Shown: positions 45,661-54,613, counted from the first letter of the stretch. The stretch: DNA of 64,000 bases from Gordonia westfalica (GCF_900105725.1 NZ_FNLM01000034.1:1488001-1552000), one strand, 5' to 3'. Notes: generated by a model from the letters alone, not told the origin. A program made the numbers and translations.

Positions 45661-46905
45661 CTAGGCTGCCTCGTTCGGGGTGAGGGTGACGGTAAAGCCG
45701 AGTTGCTGGAGTTGCCGGATGGCTTGGTTGCGGGTGCGTTCGGGGTGGCTGCGTTGGTGGTAGTCGGGTCCGGGTTCTCGGTAGCTGGTGTTGTCGGTGA
45801 GCATGTTCCAGATGATCGTGAGCAGGCTCTGTTCGATGGCGACGATGGCTTTGGGCTTACCGCGATGGCGCATGAGATGGCCGTACTTGGCGTTGAGGAA
45901 GGTTCCTCGGTGGTTGGCGATCGATAGGGCCGCAGCCCCGAGGGCGCCTTTGAGATGACGGTTACCGGGCCGGGTTTTGACGTTTTTGGTGCGTCCGGCT
46001 GATTGGTGATGGCCCGGGCACACCCCGGCCTAGGAGGCCAGGTGTCCGGGTGTGGGGAACTGGGTCATGTCCGCCCCGGTTTCGGCGATGATCACATCGG
46101 CGGTCGTGGTGGAGATCCCGGGAATGGAGACGAGCAGGTCGCGGGCGGCCTGAAAGGGCGCCATCACTTCCTCGATGCGTGCGGTGAGGGTATCGATCTG
46201 GATGGTGTGCTGATCGATGAAATCCAGATGCAGGGTCACCAGGAATGCGTGGTGCTCGGTGAAGCGGCCTTGTAGTGCCTGGGTGAGGGCGGGGATTTTG
46301 CGGCGCAGCAGTTTCACCGACATTTCGGCCAGCACATCTGGGTCGCGTTGCCCCGTGGCCAGTGCCCGTAGCATTCGGCGGGCCGAGACTCCGGTGATGT
46401 CGGAAACGACGACCGATAGTTTGATGCCGGCGTCTTCGAGGACTTTCTCCAACCGTTGGATCTCACGGCTGCGTTCGCGGGTGATCGCGGTACGGGTACG
46501 GGTGAGGTCGCGCAGTCGGCGGATCGGTTCGGGGGGAACGAACGACGCCCGCAGCAAACCGTGGGCAGCCAACTGGGCCAGCCAGGCGGCATCGGAAACA
46601 TCGGTTTTGCGGCCGGGCAGGTTCTTGGCGTCGTGGGCATTGACCAGCATCACCTCGAACGGGGCGTCTTCGAGGACGTAGTAGAACGGTTTCCAGTAGT
46701 CGCCGGTGGCTTCCATGACCACACAGGTGACTTGTTCCTCGGTCAGATAGTCGCGCAAGCGCAGGATGTCGCGACTCATCGATGACCAGGTGGTGATCTC
46801 CTGGACCGATTTGCGACCCGGACTGCTCAGTCGCACACACACTTTGGCATCGGTTTTGGAGACGTCGAGACCCGCGCAGCGGGGATGGAGGATGTCCATC
46901 GCCAA
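45661..46905 (-). pseudogene. IS110-family DEDD transposase with an internal TAG
   Basis: 414 codons in one frame interrupted by TAG at 46030-46032. N-terminal RuvC-like domain: CAGLDVSKTDAKVCVRL (Asp14), VVMEATGDYWKPFYY, GRKTDVSDAAWLAQLAAHGL. C-terminal Tnp domain begins LLVSIPGISTTTADVIIAET. The stop replaces the Trp of the family block LASWAGVCPG, and the sequence after it (AGVCPGHHQSAGRTKNVKTR) contains the serine region needed for recombination. The 291-residue product lacks that domain and should be inactive. Confidence 0.92.
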
Positions 46906-47153
46906 CTCCTCTCAGCGATCGGAGTGGGGTGCGGACGGGGCTGGACCGCTCTCAGAGTCTGATCCGCGTGCTCGCAGCAACAATCCACGATTCCCGTGGC
47001 AGGCCCCGCGCCTCACACTGAGGTACTGGCTCACCGGCACAAAGGAGTATCCGAGGTCACCGCACTCCACCCCTCCACTATCACCCCAGCCCACCCGTGG
47101 TGACCAGCACGAACCTTCCTCAACCACGACGGCCGGCCCGCCGGCCGCGGGTA
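46906..47153 (-). ncRNA. candidate bridge-RNA region of the IS110 element
   Basis: Non-coding 5' end of the element, where IS110-group elements encode the bridge RNA that pairs with donor and target DNA. Two matches support this: ACTGAGGT at 47017-47024 is identical to the target junction at 47153-47160, and ATCCGA at 47049-47054 is identical to the opposite IS terminus at 45634-45639. Several GC-rich stems are possible. No folding was computed, so the ends and loops are not defined. Confidence 0.35.
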
Positions 47154-47194
47154 CTGAGGTGCGAGGAGCGATAGCGACGAGCCACGAAGGGCTG
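47154..47194. repeat. right part of the interrupted dispersed repeat
   Basis: Begins CTGAGGTGCGAGGAGCGA and ends CGAAGGGCTGG, the closing sequence also seen at 56129-56138. It is the continuation of the third 34-bp unit left of the IS. Confidence 0.75.
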
Positions 47195-47203
47195 GTGAGA
47201 CGC

Positions 47204-47872
47204 CTACACCTCGGTACCGCTCTCCTTGTCGAGCACCTTGAACTCCGTCGCGTCGTCCTTCATGTCCGCCAGTCGTCCGTAGTGGATGCCGCTCCCGGCG
47301 TCGGACAGGATCGCCTGGTGGATCGGCACCGCGACCCGCGGCGCCATCGCGCGCAGGTAGTCGACGGATTCGCTGAGCTTCATCCATGGCGCGGCCGACG
47401 GCAGCGCGAGGACGTCGACCTGTTCGAACGGGATGTAGAACGAGTCGCCCGGATGCATGAACTGACCGGGCTTCTCGGCGGTGCCGAGGATGAAGGCGAC
47501 GTTGTCGATGACCGGGATCTCCGGATGGATCACAGCGTGCCGCCCGCCGGTGAATCGCGCGGTGAGCGAACCGATCTCGATCTGGTCACCGCCGCGGGCC
47601 GCGGTCCAGGTCCCGGCGACGTTGTCGCCGTTGAGCTGGGCGGTGGTCTGCGGGTCGGCGTAGAGGACGGCGTCGGGGTTGGCCGCGACGAGGTCGGGCA
47701 GTTTCGCGACGTCGCAGTGGTCGGGGTGCTGATGGGTGATGAGAATGGCGTCGAGCCCGCTGATGCCGTCGAAACCGTGCGAGAAGTTACCCGGGTCGAA
47801 GAGCACCTTGGTCCCGTCGATCTCGACGAGCAGACATGAGTGGCCGAAGTGGGTGATCTGCATACGTTTCAC
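47204..47872 (-). CDS. MBL-fold metal-dependent hydrolase
   Basis: 222 residues. Metallo-beta-lactamase superfamily, UlaG/L-ascorbate-lactonase-like small type: MQITHFGHSCLLVEIDGTKV, LFDPGNFSHG, the zinc motif ITHQHPDHCDVAKL, and HPGDSFYIPF. Substrate unknown. GTG start at 47872 or ATG three codons later. Confidence 0.88.
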   Translation of the reverse strand: MKRMQITHFGHSCLLVEIDGTKVLFDPGNFSHGFDGISGLDAILITHQHPDHCDVAKLPDLVAANPDAVLYADPQTTAQLNGDNVAGTWTAARGGDQIEIGSLTARFTGGRHAVIHPEIPVIDNVAFILGTAEKPGQFMHPGDSFYIPFEQVDVLALPSAAPWMKLSESVDYLRAMAPRVAVPIHQAILSDAGSGIHYGRLADMKDDATEFKVLDKESGTEV

Positions 47873-47881
47873 TCTGCCCTC

Positions 47882-48340
47882 TCACACGACGATCGGGAAG
47901 GCCCCCCAGCCCGCTGCGGCGTCGATGATGCGCACCACACCGTAGGTCAGCCAGGCGCCCAGACCGATCGCACCCGCGCGTCCGAGCACGACGTCACGCC
48001 AACCCTCGAGCGGAGATCTCCGCCGCCTCACCAGCGTCGCGGCCGCGAGGATCACGGTGATGATCGTGAGGACCAGCAGGATCGGCCCGAAGACGTTGAA
48101 CCGGAACGCCGCCCCCACGTCGCCGTGCATGAACGCCACCCAGCTACGGGTCAGACCGCACCCCGGACACGGCAGGCCGGTCATCATCGCGAACGGGCAG
48201 ATCCCCGGCCCGGCGTCGATCCCGGACGGGGTGAACACGCACGCGGCACCCACCGCAGCGGCACCGGCCAGCCCGACGACCGCCGCACCCAGCGCACCGG
48301 TGGACGATATGCGCAGGTCGGAGCGGGCTTCCACGGTCAC
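47882..48340 (-). CDS. DUF2752 membrane protein
   Basis: 152 residues with three or four hydrophobic helices and the DUF2752 hallmark CPFAMMTGLPCPGCGLTRSW (three cysteines, possibly metal- or haem-binding). GTG start at 48340. The frame is open upstream to 48424, but that part is made of 21-bp DNA repeats and is probably regulatory. Co-directional with the MBL gene (9 bases apart). Confidence 0.82.
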   Translation of the reverse strand: MTVEARSDLRISSTGALGAAVVGLAGAAAVGAACVFTPSGIDAGPGICPFAMMTGLPCPGCGLTRSWVAFMHGDVGAAFRFNVFGPILLVLTIITVILAAATLVRRRRSPLEGWRDVVLGRAGAIGLGAWLTYGVVRIIDAAAGWGAFPIVV

Positions 48341-48374
48341 CCGGCCAGCGTAGCGCGCGACGCGGACTGCCGCG

Positions 48375-48433
48375 TCGACCAAGTGCGTGACTGCCTCGAC
48401 CACGTGCGTGACCGTGTCGACCAAGTGCGTGAC
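48375..48433. repeat. three 17-bp direct repeats with 21-bp period
   Basis: TCGACCAAGTGCGTGAC at 48375, 48396 (one change) and 48417, spaced 21 bases, that is two helical turns. Lies between the divergent DUF2752 and fadE24 genes, next to two palindromes. Could be an activator-binding array or, if the DUF2752 frame starts early, a heptad-coding repeat. Confidence 0.7.
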
Positions 48434-48439
48434 ATTCTT

Positions 48440-48478
48440 CTTACTACCGAGTAAGGTCTGGACTTACTACCGAGTAAG
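48440..48478. promoter_or_regulatory. duplicated operator palindrome upstream of fadE24
   Basis: CTTACTACCGAGTAAG at 48440-48455 and again at 48463-48478, 23 bases apart. Each is an inverted repeat CTTACT-N4-AGTAAG of the kind bound by TetR-family regulators of lipid metabolism. It lies 60-100 bases before fadE24. Confidence 0.65.
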
Positions 48479-48540
48479 ATCGGTCCGCAAACCTGTGCAG
48501 AGGCCCACACCGGGGCGACTGGAAGAAACGGCTGGTGATC

Positions 48541-49908
48541 ATGACAACTCACACCGAACCGCGCGACACCTCCGCAGTCGGACGCAACCCTCATCCGCGT
48601 AACTTCATCGGCACCGCGATGCGCGTGCTGTCGACCGTGACCGGCTCGGAGTTCGCCGAGAAGTACAAGATCCGCGAGCCGATCAACCGTATTGCCTACC
48701 AGGGCACCAAGACCGGGTTCCAGACCCTGGGCGCGGCGAACCGGGCGTTCAAGGCCGCGCAGGGCGGCTCGGGCGATGCCAAGCGGCTGGCGAGCGCACC
48801 CAAGGACTACTTCAACCTCACCCCCGACGACGAGCAGCAGATGATCGCGGAGACGGTGAAGGAATTCGCCACCGAGATCCTGCGCCCGGCCGCCTACGAC
48901 GCCGACGCCGCGGCCGCCGCGCCCGAGGACATCGTGAAGCGCTCCGCGGAGCTGGGCATCACGATGATCAACGTGCCGGAGGACTTCGACGGCGCGGCCT
49001 CCGAGCGCGGTGTGGTCACCAACGCGCTGGTCGCCGAGGCGATGGCCTACGGCGACATGGGTTTGGCGCTCCCGCTGCTCGCACCGAGCGGCGTGGCCAC
49101 CACCCTCACCAACTTCGGCACCGACTCCCAGCAGCGCACCTACCTGCCCGACTTCGCGGGCGAGAACGTGCCGCAGTCCGCTGTCGTGATCGCCGAGCCG
49201 AAGCCGCTGTTCGACGCATTCGCGTTGAGCACCAAGGCAACCCGCGTACCCAGCGGCTACCGCCTCAACGGCGTGAAGTCCTTCGTCCCGGCCGCCGGTT
49301 CGTCGGAGCTGTTCGTCGTCGGCGCCCAGCTCGACGGCAAGCCCGCCCTGTTCCTGGTCGAGTCCGACTCGAAGGGCCTCATCGTCGAAGCCGATCCCGG
49401 CATGGGTGTCCGCGCCGCCGGCATGGGCCGACTCCTGCTGCAGGACGTCGCCGTTCCCGAATCGGCGCTGATCGCCGGCGAGCGCGACGCGGCTTTCGCG
49501 GCCTACCGTGACGTGGTGCGCCTGTCGCGCCTTGGCTGGTCGGCGCTGGCCGCCGGCACCGCACGCGCCGTCCTCGACTACGTGATCCCCTACGTCAACG
49601 AGCGTGAGGCCTTCGGCGAGCCGATCTCCAACCGCCAGGCGGTCGCGTTCATGGTCGCCAACATCGCCACCGAGGTCGACTCGATCCGCCTCGTGACGCT
49701 GCGCGGCGCCGCACGCGCCGAGCAGGGCCTGAGCTTCGCCCGCGAAGCCGCCCTCGCCCGCAAACTCACCATCGACAAGGGCCTGCAGATCGGCCTCGAC
49801 GGCGTCCAGCTCCTCGGCGGCCACGGCTTCACCAAGGAGCACCCGGTCGAGCGCTGGTACCGCGACCTCCGCGGCGCCGGCATCGGCGAAGGCATCGTCG
49901 TCCTCTAG
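48541..49908 (+). CDS. fadE24: acyl-CoA dehydrogenase, FadE24-like
   Basis: 455 residues. FAD-dependent first step of beta-oxidation. Acyl-CoA dehydrogenase core from about residue 100 (DEQQMIAETVKEFATEILRP), FAD/substrate region MGVRAAGMGRLLLQDVAVPE, and C-terminal LGGHGFTKEHPVERWYRDLR. The canonical catalytic-Glu position was not assigned with certainty. Length, N-terminal extension, and pairing with the next gene match Rv3139. The ATG at 48541 is preferred over a GTG two codons earlier. Confidence 0.9.
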   Translation: MTTHTEPRDTSAVGRNPHPRNFIGTAMRVLSTVTGSEFAEKYKIREPINRIAYQGTKTGFQTLGAANRAFKAAQGGSGDAKRLASAPKDYFNLTPDDEQQMIAETVKEFATEILRPAAYDADAAAAAPEDIVKRSAELGITMINVPEDFDGAASERGVVTNALVAEAMAYGDMGLALPLLAPSGVATTLTNFGTDSQQRTYLPDFAGENVPQSAVVIAEPKPLFDAFALSTKATRVPSGYRLNGVKSFVPAAGSSELFVVGAQLDGKPALFLVESDSKGLIVEADPGMGVRAAGMGRLLLQDVAVPESALIAGERDAAFAAYRDVVRLSRLGWSALAAGTARAVLDYVIPYVNEREAFGEPISNRQAVAFMVANIATEVDSIRLVTLRGAARAEQGLSFAREAALARKLTIDKGLQIGLDGVQLLGGHGFTKEHPVERWYRDLRGAGIGEGIVVL

Positions 49909-49934
49909 ACCGCCTGTGACCCAAGGAAACTGAC

Positions 49935-51158
49935 ATGAGCATCAATCTCGAACTCCCGAAGAAGCTGCACGTCACCATCGACCAGGCACACCAGGCGGCG
50001 GCGGAGATCTTCCGGCCCATCTCGCGCAAATACGATCTGCGCGAGCATGATTACCCGGTCGAGCTCGACACCCTGGCCAGCCTGTACGACGGACTCGCCG
50101 AGACCGGCCAGGCCGGCGCGGGCGCCGACGGCGGACGCAGCCAGCAGAAGAAGGCCAAGCCGCGCGAAGAGGGTGCGGTGGTCAACGGCGGAAACATGCA
50201 ATCGGCCCTCAATGTGATCGAAACATGCTGGGGCGACCTCGGTCTCATGCTGAGCATCCCCTACCAGGGGCTGGGGAACTCGGCCATCGCCGCAGTGGCC
50301 ACCGACGAGCAGCTCGAACGGTTCGGCAAAGTATGGGCCGCGATGGCCATCACCGAGCCCAGCTTCGGGTCCGACTCGGCGGCCGTGAGCACCACCGCCA
50401 CCCTCGACGGCGACGAGTACGTCATCAACGGCGAGAAGATCTTCGTGACCGCCGGCTCGCGCGCCACCCATATCGTCGTGTGGGCGACCGTCGACAAGAG
50501 CCTCGGCCGCGCCGCCATCAAGAGCTTCGTGGTCCCGCGCGAGCATCCGGGTGTCGAAGTCGTTCGCCTGGAACACAAGCTGGGCATCCGTGTCTCCGAC
50601 ACCGCGGTCATCCGCTTCGAGAACTGCCGGATCCCCAAGGAGAACCTGCTCGGCTCCCCGGAGGTGGACACCAAGAAGGGATTCGGCGGGGTCATGCAGA
50701 CCTTCGACAACACCCGTCCCCTCGTCGCGGGGATGGCTGTCGGAGTCGCGCGGGCCGCGCTCGAGGAACTGCGCCGCGTGCTCGACGAGGCCGGCATCGA
50801 GGTCGACTACGACCGTCCCGCCGCCGACCAGCATGCCGCTGCCGCCGAGTTCCTGCGCATGGAGGCCGACTTCGAGGCGGCCTACCTGCACACGATGCGC
50901 GCGACCTGGATGGCCGACAACAAGCAGCCCAACTCCACCGAGGCGTCGATGTCGAAGGCCAAGGCCGGCCGTACCGTCACCGACATCACCAACAAGGTGG
51001 TCGAACTGACCGGCACGCTCGGTTACTCGGAGCGGCTGCTCGTGGAGAAGTGGGCGCGCGACTCGAAGATCCTGGACATCTTCGAGGGCACCCAACAGAT
51101 CCAGAACCTCATCATCGCCCGCCGCGTGCTCAACAAGAGCAGCGCCGAGCTCAAGTGA
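49935..51158 (+). CDS. fadE23: acyl-CoA dehydrogenase, FadE23-like
   Basis: 407 residues, 26 bases after fadE24. MAITEPSFGSDSAAVSTTAT is the FAD-binding middle domain and KWARDSKILDIFEGTQQIQN the C-terminal helical domain. A Lys/Arg-rich insertion (GRSQQKKAKPREEGAVVNGG) lies near residue 70. Matches Rv3140. With FadE24 it probably forms a heteromeric enzyme, as adjacent FadE pairs do in this order. Confidence 0.9.
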   Translation: MSINLELPKKLHVTIDQAHQAAAEIFRPISRKYDLREHDYPVELDTLASLYDGLAETGQAGAGADGGRSQQKKAKPREEGAVVNGGNMQSALNVIETCWGDLGLMLSIPYQGLGNSAIAAVATDEQLERFGKVWAAMAITEPSFGSDSAAVSTTATLDGDEYVINGEKIFVTAGSRATHIVVWATVDKSLGRAAIKSFVVPREHPGVEVVRLEHKLGIRVSDTAVIRFENCRIPKENLLGSPEVDTKKGFGGVMQTFDNTRPLVAGMAVGVARAALEELRRVLDEAGIEVDYDRPAADQHAAAAEFLRMEADFEAAYLHTMRATWMADNKQPNSTEASMSKAKAGRTVTDITNKVVELTGTLGYSERLLVEKWARDSKILDIFEGTQQIQNLIIARRVLNKSSAELK

Positions 51159-51174
51159 GCCGCTGACCCACAGT

Positions 51175-51213
51175 ATTCGGCCCCGCTCCCTCATCGAGGC
51201 GGCGGGGCCGAAT
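51175..51213. terminator. terminator between fadE23 and crcB
   Basis: 12-bp perfect stem ATTCGGCCCCGC (51175-51186) with 51202-51213, between two convergent operons. Confidence 0.8.
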
Positions 51214-51234
51214 CGCGTTCTGGGCGGGTCTCTC

Positions 51235-51615
51235 TCACACCGCCCAGGCCGTGGCCATCCCCGCGGCGCATGCCGCCACCGAGGCGAGCAGCGTGATGAC
51301 GGCGTACCCGCCGGCGACCAGCCGCTGCCTGTTCTCCGCCAGGCGGACCACCTCGAAGCTGGCAGTGCTGAAAGTCGTGTAGCCGCCACAGAATCCGGTC
51401 CCAAGGATGGCCTGCAGCTCATATGGCGCGCCGTGGAAGAGCACCAGGCCGGCGAGGACACCGAGCAGTGCCGAACCAGTCACGTTGATGACGAAGGTTC
51501 CCCACGGCGTGATCGTCGGCCACTTCCACTTGACGGCACCGTCGACGACGAACCGCGTCACCGCACCCAGCGCGCCGGCCGCCATGACGGCCAGTGCGAT
51601 CACCGCGCCGCCCAT
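51235..51615 (-). CDS. crcB: fluoride exporter CrcB (Fluc), second copy
   Basis: 126 residues, four transmembrane helices. Fluc motifs: ALGAVTRFVVDGAVKWKWPT, GTFVINVTGSALLGVLAG, and the TM3 break GTGFCGGYTTFSTASFE. Dual-topology-type fluoride channel; overlaps the other crcB by 16 bases, as in pairs that form heterodimers. Confidence 0.92.
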   Translation of the reverse strand: MGGAVIALAVMAAGALGAVTRFVVDGAVKWKWPTITPWGTFVINVTGSALLGVLAGLVLFHGAPYELQAILGTGFCGGYTTFSTASFEVVRLAENRQRLVAGGYAVITLLASVAACAAGMATAWAV

Positions 51616-52064
51616 CGGGTCGTGAATTTCGAGGCGAGTGCGATCCCGCCGCCTGCCGCGAGCAGACCGAGCACGACGCTGACCACCGCGTACGCAAGTG
51701 CCGTCGCCACCGCCGAGGCGCGCGTCAGCTCCGAGATCTCCAGCGCGAACGTGCTGTAGGTGGTCAGCGCCCCGCAGATGCCGGTGCCGCCGAACAGCCG
51801 AACCCGCTGACGCCAGCCCTCGTCATGACCCAGCCGCGCAAGAAGTTCCAGCAGGGCACCGAGAACGAAAGCGCCGATGACGTTGACCGCGAAGGTCGCC
51901 CACGGCCAATGCCCGTCGGCGACCGGAAACGTCTTCTCCGCCCAGTACCGCACGCCCGTACCGATCAGCCCTCCCGCGAACACCCACGCGAGGGCGTGCA
52001 CGCGTAAGTGCAGCGGGCGTTCGTCGGGATCGACGGGGAGCTCGTCGTGCTTGTCCATCTGCAC
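51600..52064 (-). CDS. crcB: fluoride exporter CrcB (Fluc), first copy
   Basis: 154 residues with a longer acidic N-terminus (MQMDKHDELPVDPDERPLHL) and the same helix pattern: GTGVRYWAEKTFP, WATFAVNVIGAFVLGALLEL, and GTGICGALTTYSTFALE. Translationally coupled to the second copy. No fluoride riboswitch is possible in the 15 bases before it. Confidence 0.92.
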   Translation of the reverse strand: MQMDKHDELPVDPDERPLHLRVHALAWVFAGGLIGTGVRYWAEKTFPVADGHWPWATFAVNVIGAFVLGALLELLARLGHDEGWRQRVRLFGGTGICGALTTYSTFALEISELTRASAVATALAYAVVSVVLGLLAAGGGIALASKFTTRWAAR

Positions 52065-52079
52065 GCGACCAAGTCTGCG

Positions 52080-52562
52080 CTAGGTGACGACCGTGTACAA
52101 CACGATCAGGTAGACCGGCACCAGCACGTCGAAGAAGAAGATCGGTCCGGCATTGCCCGCCTTGAAGTTCCGGCGGGTCACCATCTCCCGTACATGTCCG
52201 ACGGCCGCACCGAGATAGAACACGGAGAACGCGATGATCGTGGCCAGGGTGAACTCGTCACCGAAACCGGAGGCGAGGACACCGAGCACGCCGGTCGCCA
52301 GACTCGCGAGACCGACCTCCCACTGCCACGGCGTCTTGGACGGCCAGCCGATCGACTCCGCGATCGGCTCGCCGAAGAACATGTGACCGCAACCGGTCAT
52401 CCAGCCCTGAACGCCGATCATCCACAGCACCGAGTTCTCGAGCAGGTCCCGGCCGAGTTCGCCTCCCGGCGACAGCACATCGATCACCGTCATGACGATC
52501 GTGCCGACCAGCCCGACGAACGGGACGAGGGCTATCGCAGTGCGGAGGATGCGGTCGCGCAC
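52080..52562 (-). CDS. DUF6790-like membrane protein
   Basis: 160 residues, four helices. MTGCGHMFFGEPIAESIGWP followed by QWEVGLASLATGVLGVLAS resembles the DUF6790 pattern as I remember it. Start GTG at 52562, 15 bases after the prpE stop; ATG at 52497 is possible. Between prpE and crcB on the same strand. Confidence 0.72.
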   Translation of the reverse strand: MRDRILRTAIALVPFVGLVGTIVMTVIDVLSPGGELGRDLLENSVLWMIGVQGWMTGCGHMFFGEPIAESIGWPSKTPWQWEVGLASLATGVLGVLASGFGDEFTLATIIAFSVFYLGAAVGHVREMVTRRNFKAGNAGPIFFFDVLVPVYLIVLYTVVT

Positions 52563-52576
52563 GTCCTCGACGCCCG

Positions 52577-54457
52577 TCAGCCCTTGAGCTGCTCGGCGAG
52601 TGCGGTCAGCACGTCCGGGTCCTCGATGGTCGACGGGACGGTGTACTCCTCGTGATCGGCGATCTGGCGCATCGTCTTCCGTAGGATCTTGCCCGACCGC
52701 GTCTTGGGCAGTGCCGGCACCACCGTCACGTCGCGGAAGGTCGCGACCGCACCGATCTCGTTGCGCACCTTGGCCACCAGCTCGTCGCGCAGCGTGTCCG
52801 CCTCGATGTCGACACCCGACTTCAGCACCACGTAACCGCTGGGTCGCTGACCCTTGAGGTCGTCGTGGATGCCGATGACCGCGCACTCGGCGACCGCCGG
52901 ATGCGAGGCCACGACGGCCTCGATGCTTCCGGTCGAAAGCCGGTGTCCGGCAACGTTGATCACGTCGTCCGAGCGGCCGAGGACGAACACGTAGCCGTCT
53001 TCGTCGATGTAGCCGGAGTCGCCGGTCAGGTAATAGCCGTCGAAGGCGGCCAGGTAGGACTTGCGGTAGCGCTCCTCGTCCCGCCACAGACCGGCGAGCG
53101 TGCCCGGCGGCAGCGGCAGGGTGATGACGATGCTGCCCTCTTCACCTGCGCCCACCGGCGTGCCGGCGGCATCGACGACGCCCACCTGATAGCCGGGGAC
53201 GGGGACCGTCGGGGAGCCTGCCTTGATCGGCATCGGTTCGAGCCCACGGAGATTCGCGGCGATCGCCCAGCCGGTCTCGGTCTGCCACCAGTGGTCGACC
53301 ACCGGGACGCCGAGAGTTTCCGACGCCCACGTGAAGGTGTCCGGATCCAGACGCTCACCGGCGGCGAACAGCGTCCGCAGGGTGGAGATGTCGTACTTCG
53401 CGAGTTCGGCCGCGTTCGGATCGGCCTTGCGCACGGCGCGGATCGCGGTCGGCGCGGTGAACAGCGCCTTCACGCCGTGATCGGCGATGACACGCCAGAA
53501 CGCGCCGGCGTCCGGGGTGCCGACGGGCTTGCCCTCGTACATCACCGTCGTCGCCCCGACCAGCAGCGGTGCGTACACGATGTACGAGTGGCCGACGACC
53601 CAGCCGACGTCGGAGGCCGTCCACCACACGTCCCCGGCCGAGATGTCGTAGAGGTTCTTCATCGACCAGGCCAGCGCGACGGCATGCCCGCCGTTGTCGC
53701 GGACCACGCCCTTGGGCTTACCGGTGGTGCCGGAGGTGTACAGGATGTAGAGCGGATCGGTCGCGGCGACCGGGACCGGCTCGGCCGGCGACGCACCGGC
53801 GATCGCCTCATCCCAGTCCAGCCAGCCGTCGTGATCGGCGGCGGAACCGTTGATCTCGGGGCGGTTCTTCACGATGACGGTCTGCGGCGCACTCGCCGAC
53901 AATTCGATCGCCCTGGCCACCATCGGCAGGTATTCGACCGCGCGGCCGGGCTCGAGACCACCGGAAGCCGTGACGATCGCATCCGGCTCGGCGTCGTCGA
54001 TGCGGGCGGCGAGCTCGGGTGCGGCGAAGCCGCCGAAGACCACCGAGTGCACGGCACCGATCCGCGAGCAGGCCAGCATCGCGATGGCGGCCTCCGGGAT
54101 CATCGGCATGTAGATGACCACGCGATCGCCTGCGGTGATGCCGCGGGCGGCCAGGACGCCGGCGAATCGGGACACCTCGTCGAGCAGTTCGGCGTAGGTG
54201 TAGCGGCGCACCTCGCCGACCATCGCCGAGTCCCAGATGAGAGCGGTGCGGTCGCCGTGGCCGGCTGCGACGTGGCGGTCGAGGGCGTTGTACGAGGTGT
54301 TCAGCTCGCCGCCGGGAAACCAGCGGTAGAACGGTGCGGCCGAGTCGTCGAGGGCGCGAGTGGGCTCGGTGGTCCAGTCGACGGCCTCGGCGGCCTCGAG
54401 CCAGAAGCCCTCACGGTCATCGACCGCCCGGCTGAATGCTTCGGTGTACCGGCCCAT
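52577..54457 (-). CDS. prpE: propionate--CoA ligase
   Basis: 626 residues of the acetyl-CoA-synthetase family, PrpE branch: P-loop LYILYTSGTTGKPKGVVRDN, GDVWWTASDVGWVVGHSYIV, WWQTETGWAI, and the acetylation-controlled lysine in TRSGKILRKTMRQIAD. The replacement of the acetate-type Trp pocket pattern by GGHAVAL and SDVGWVVGHS favours propionate. Start at MGRYTEAFSRA, five bases after GAAAGGA. Divergent or upstream partner genes for methylcitrate are not here. Confidence 0.9.
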   Translation of the reverse strand: MGRYTEAFSRAVDDREGFWLEAAEAVDWTTEPTRALDDSAAPFYRWFPGGELNTSYNALDRHVAAGHGDRTALIWDSAMVGEVRRYTYAELLDEVSRFAGVLAARGITAGDRVVIYMPMIPEAAIAMLACSRIGAVHSVVFGGFAAPELAARIDDAEPDAIVTASGGLEPGRAVEYLPMVARAIELSASAPQTVIVKNRPEINGSAADHDGWLDWDEAIAGASPAEPVPVAATDPLYILYTSGTTGKPKGVVRDNGGHAVALAWSMKNLYDISAGDVWWTASDVGWVVGHSYIVYAPLLVGATTVMYEGKPVGTPDAGAFWRVIADHGVKALFTAPTAIRAVRKADPNAAELAKYDISTLRTLFAAGERLDPDTFTWASETLGVPVVDHWWQTETGWAIAANLRGLEPMPIKAGSPTVPVPGYQVGVVDAAGTPVGAGEEGSIVITLPLPPGTLAGLWRDEERYRKSYLAAFDGYYLTGDSGYIDEDGYVFVLGRSDDVINVAGHRLSTGSIEAVVASHPAVAECAVIGIHDDLKGQRPSGYVVLKSGVDIEADTLRDELVAKVRNEIGAVATFRDVTVVPALPKTRSGKILRKTMRQIADHEEYTVPSTIEDPDVLTALAEQLKG

Positions 54458-54613
54458 GGCCATCCTTTCGACGTACTCACACGCATGGCGGGACACTGAC
54501 GTGTGCCACGCCGCCCTTAGAGGGTATAGGTGTGACACCCGACACCAAGTCAGGTCCGTCGTCGTGCGCCGATCGGTCGGTGAAACGCGACAAACGGTCG
54601 TTCACCTGGCCGT

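Larger units (their letters stand above)
45635..47153 (-). mobile_element. IS110-family insertion sequence, inactivated
   Basis: About 1.52 kb, bounded by CTGA at 45631-45634 and 47154-47157. Removing it joins the repeat halves into one continuous unit (CTCCCTGAGGTGCGAGGAG), which fixes the ends to within four bases. No terminal inverted repeats, as is usual for IS110. It holds one DEDD transposase gene with a nonsense codon and a 250-base non-coding segment upstream of it. Confidence 0.85.

Noticed and set aside
52064..52080. Fluoride riboswitch before crcB
   Set aside because: Only 15 bases separate it from the upstream gene.
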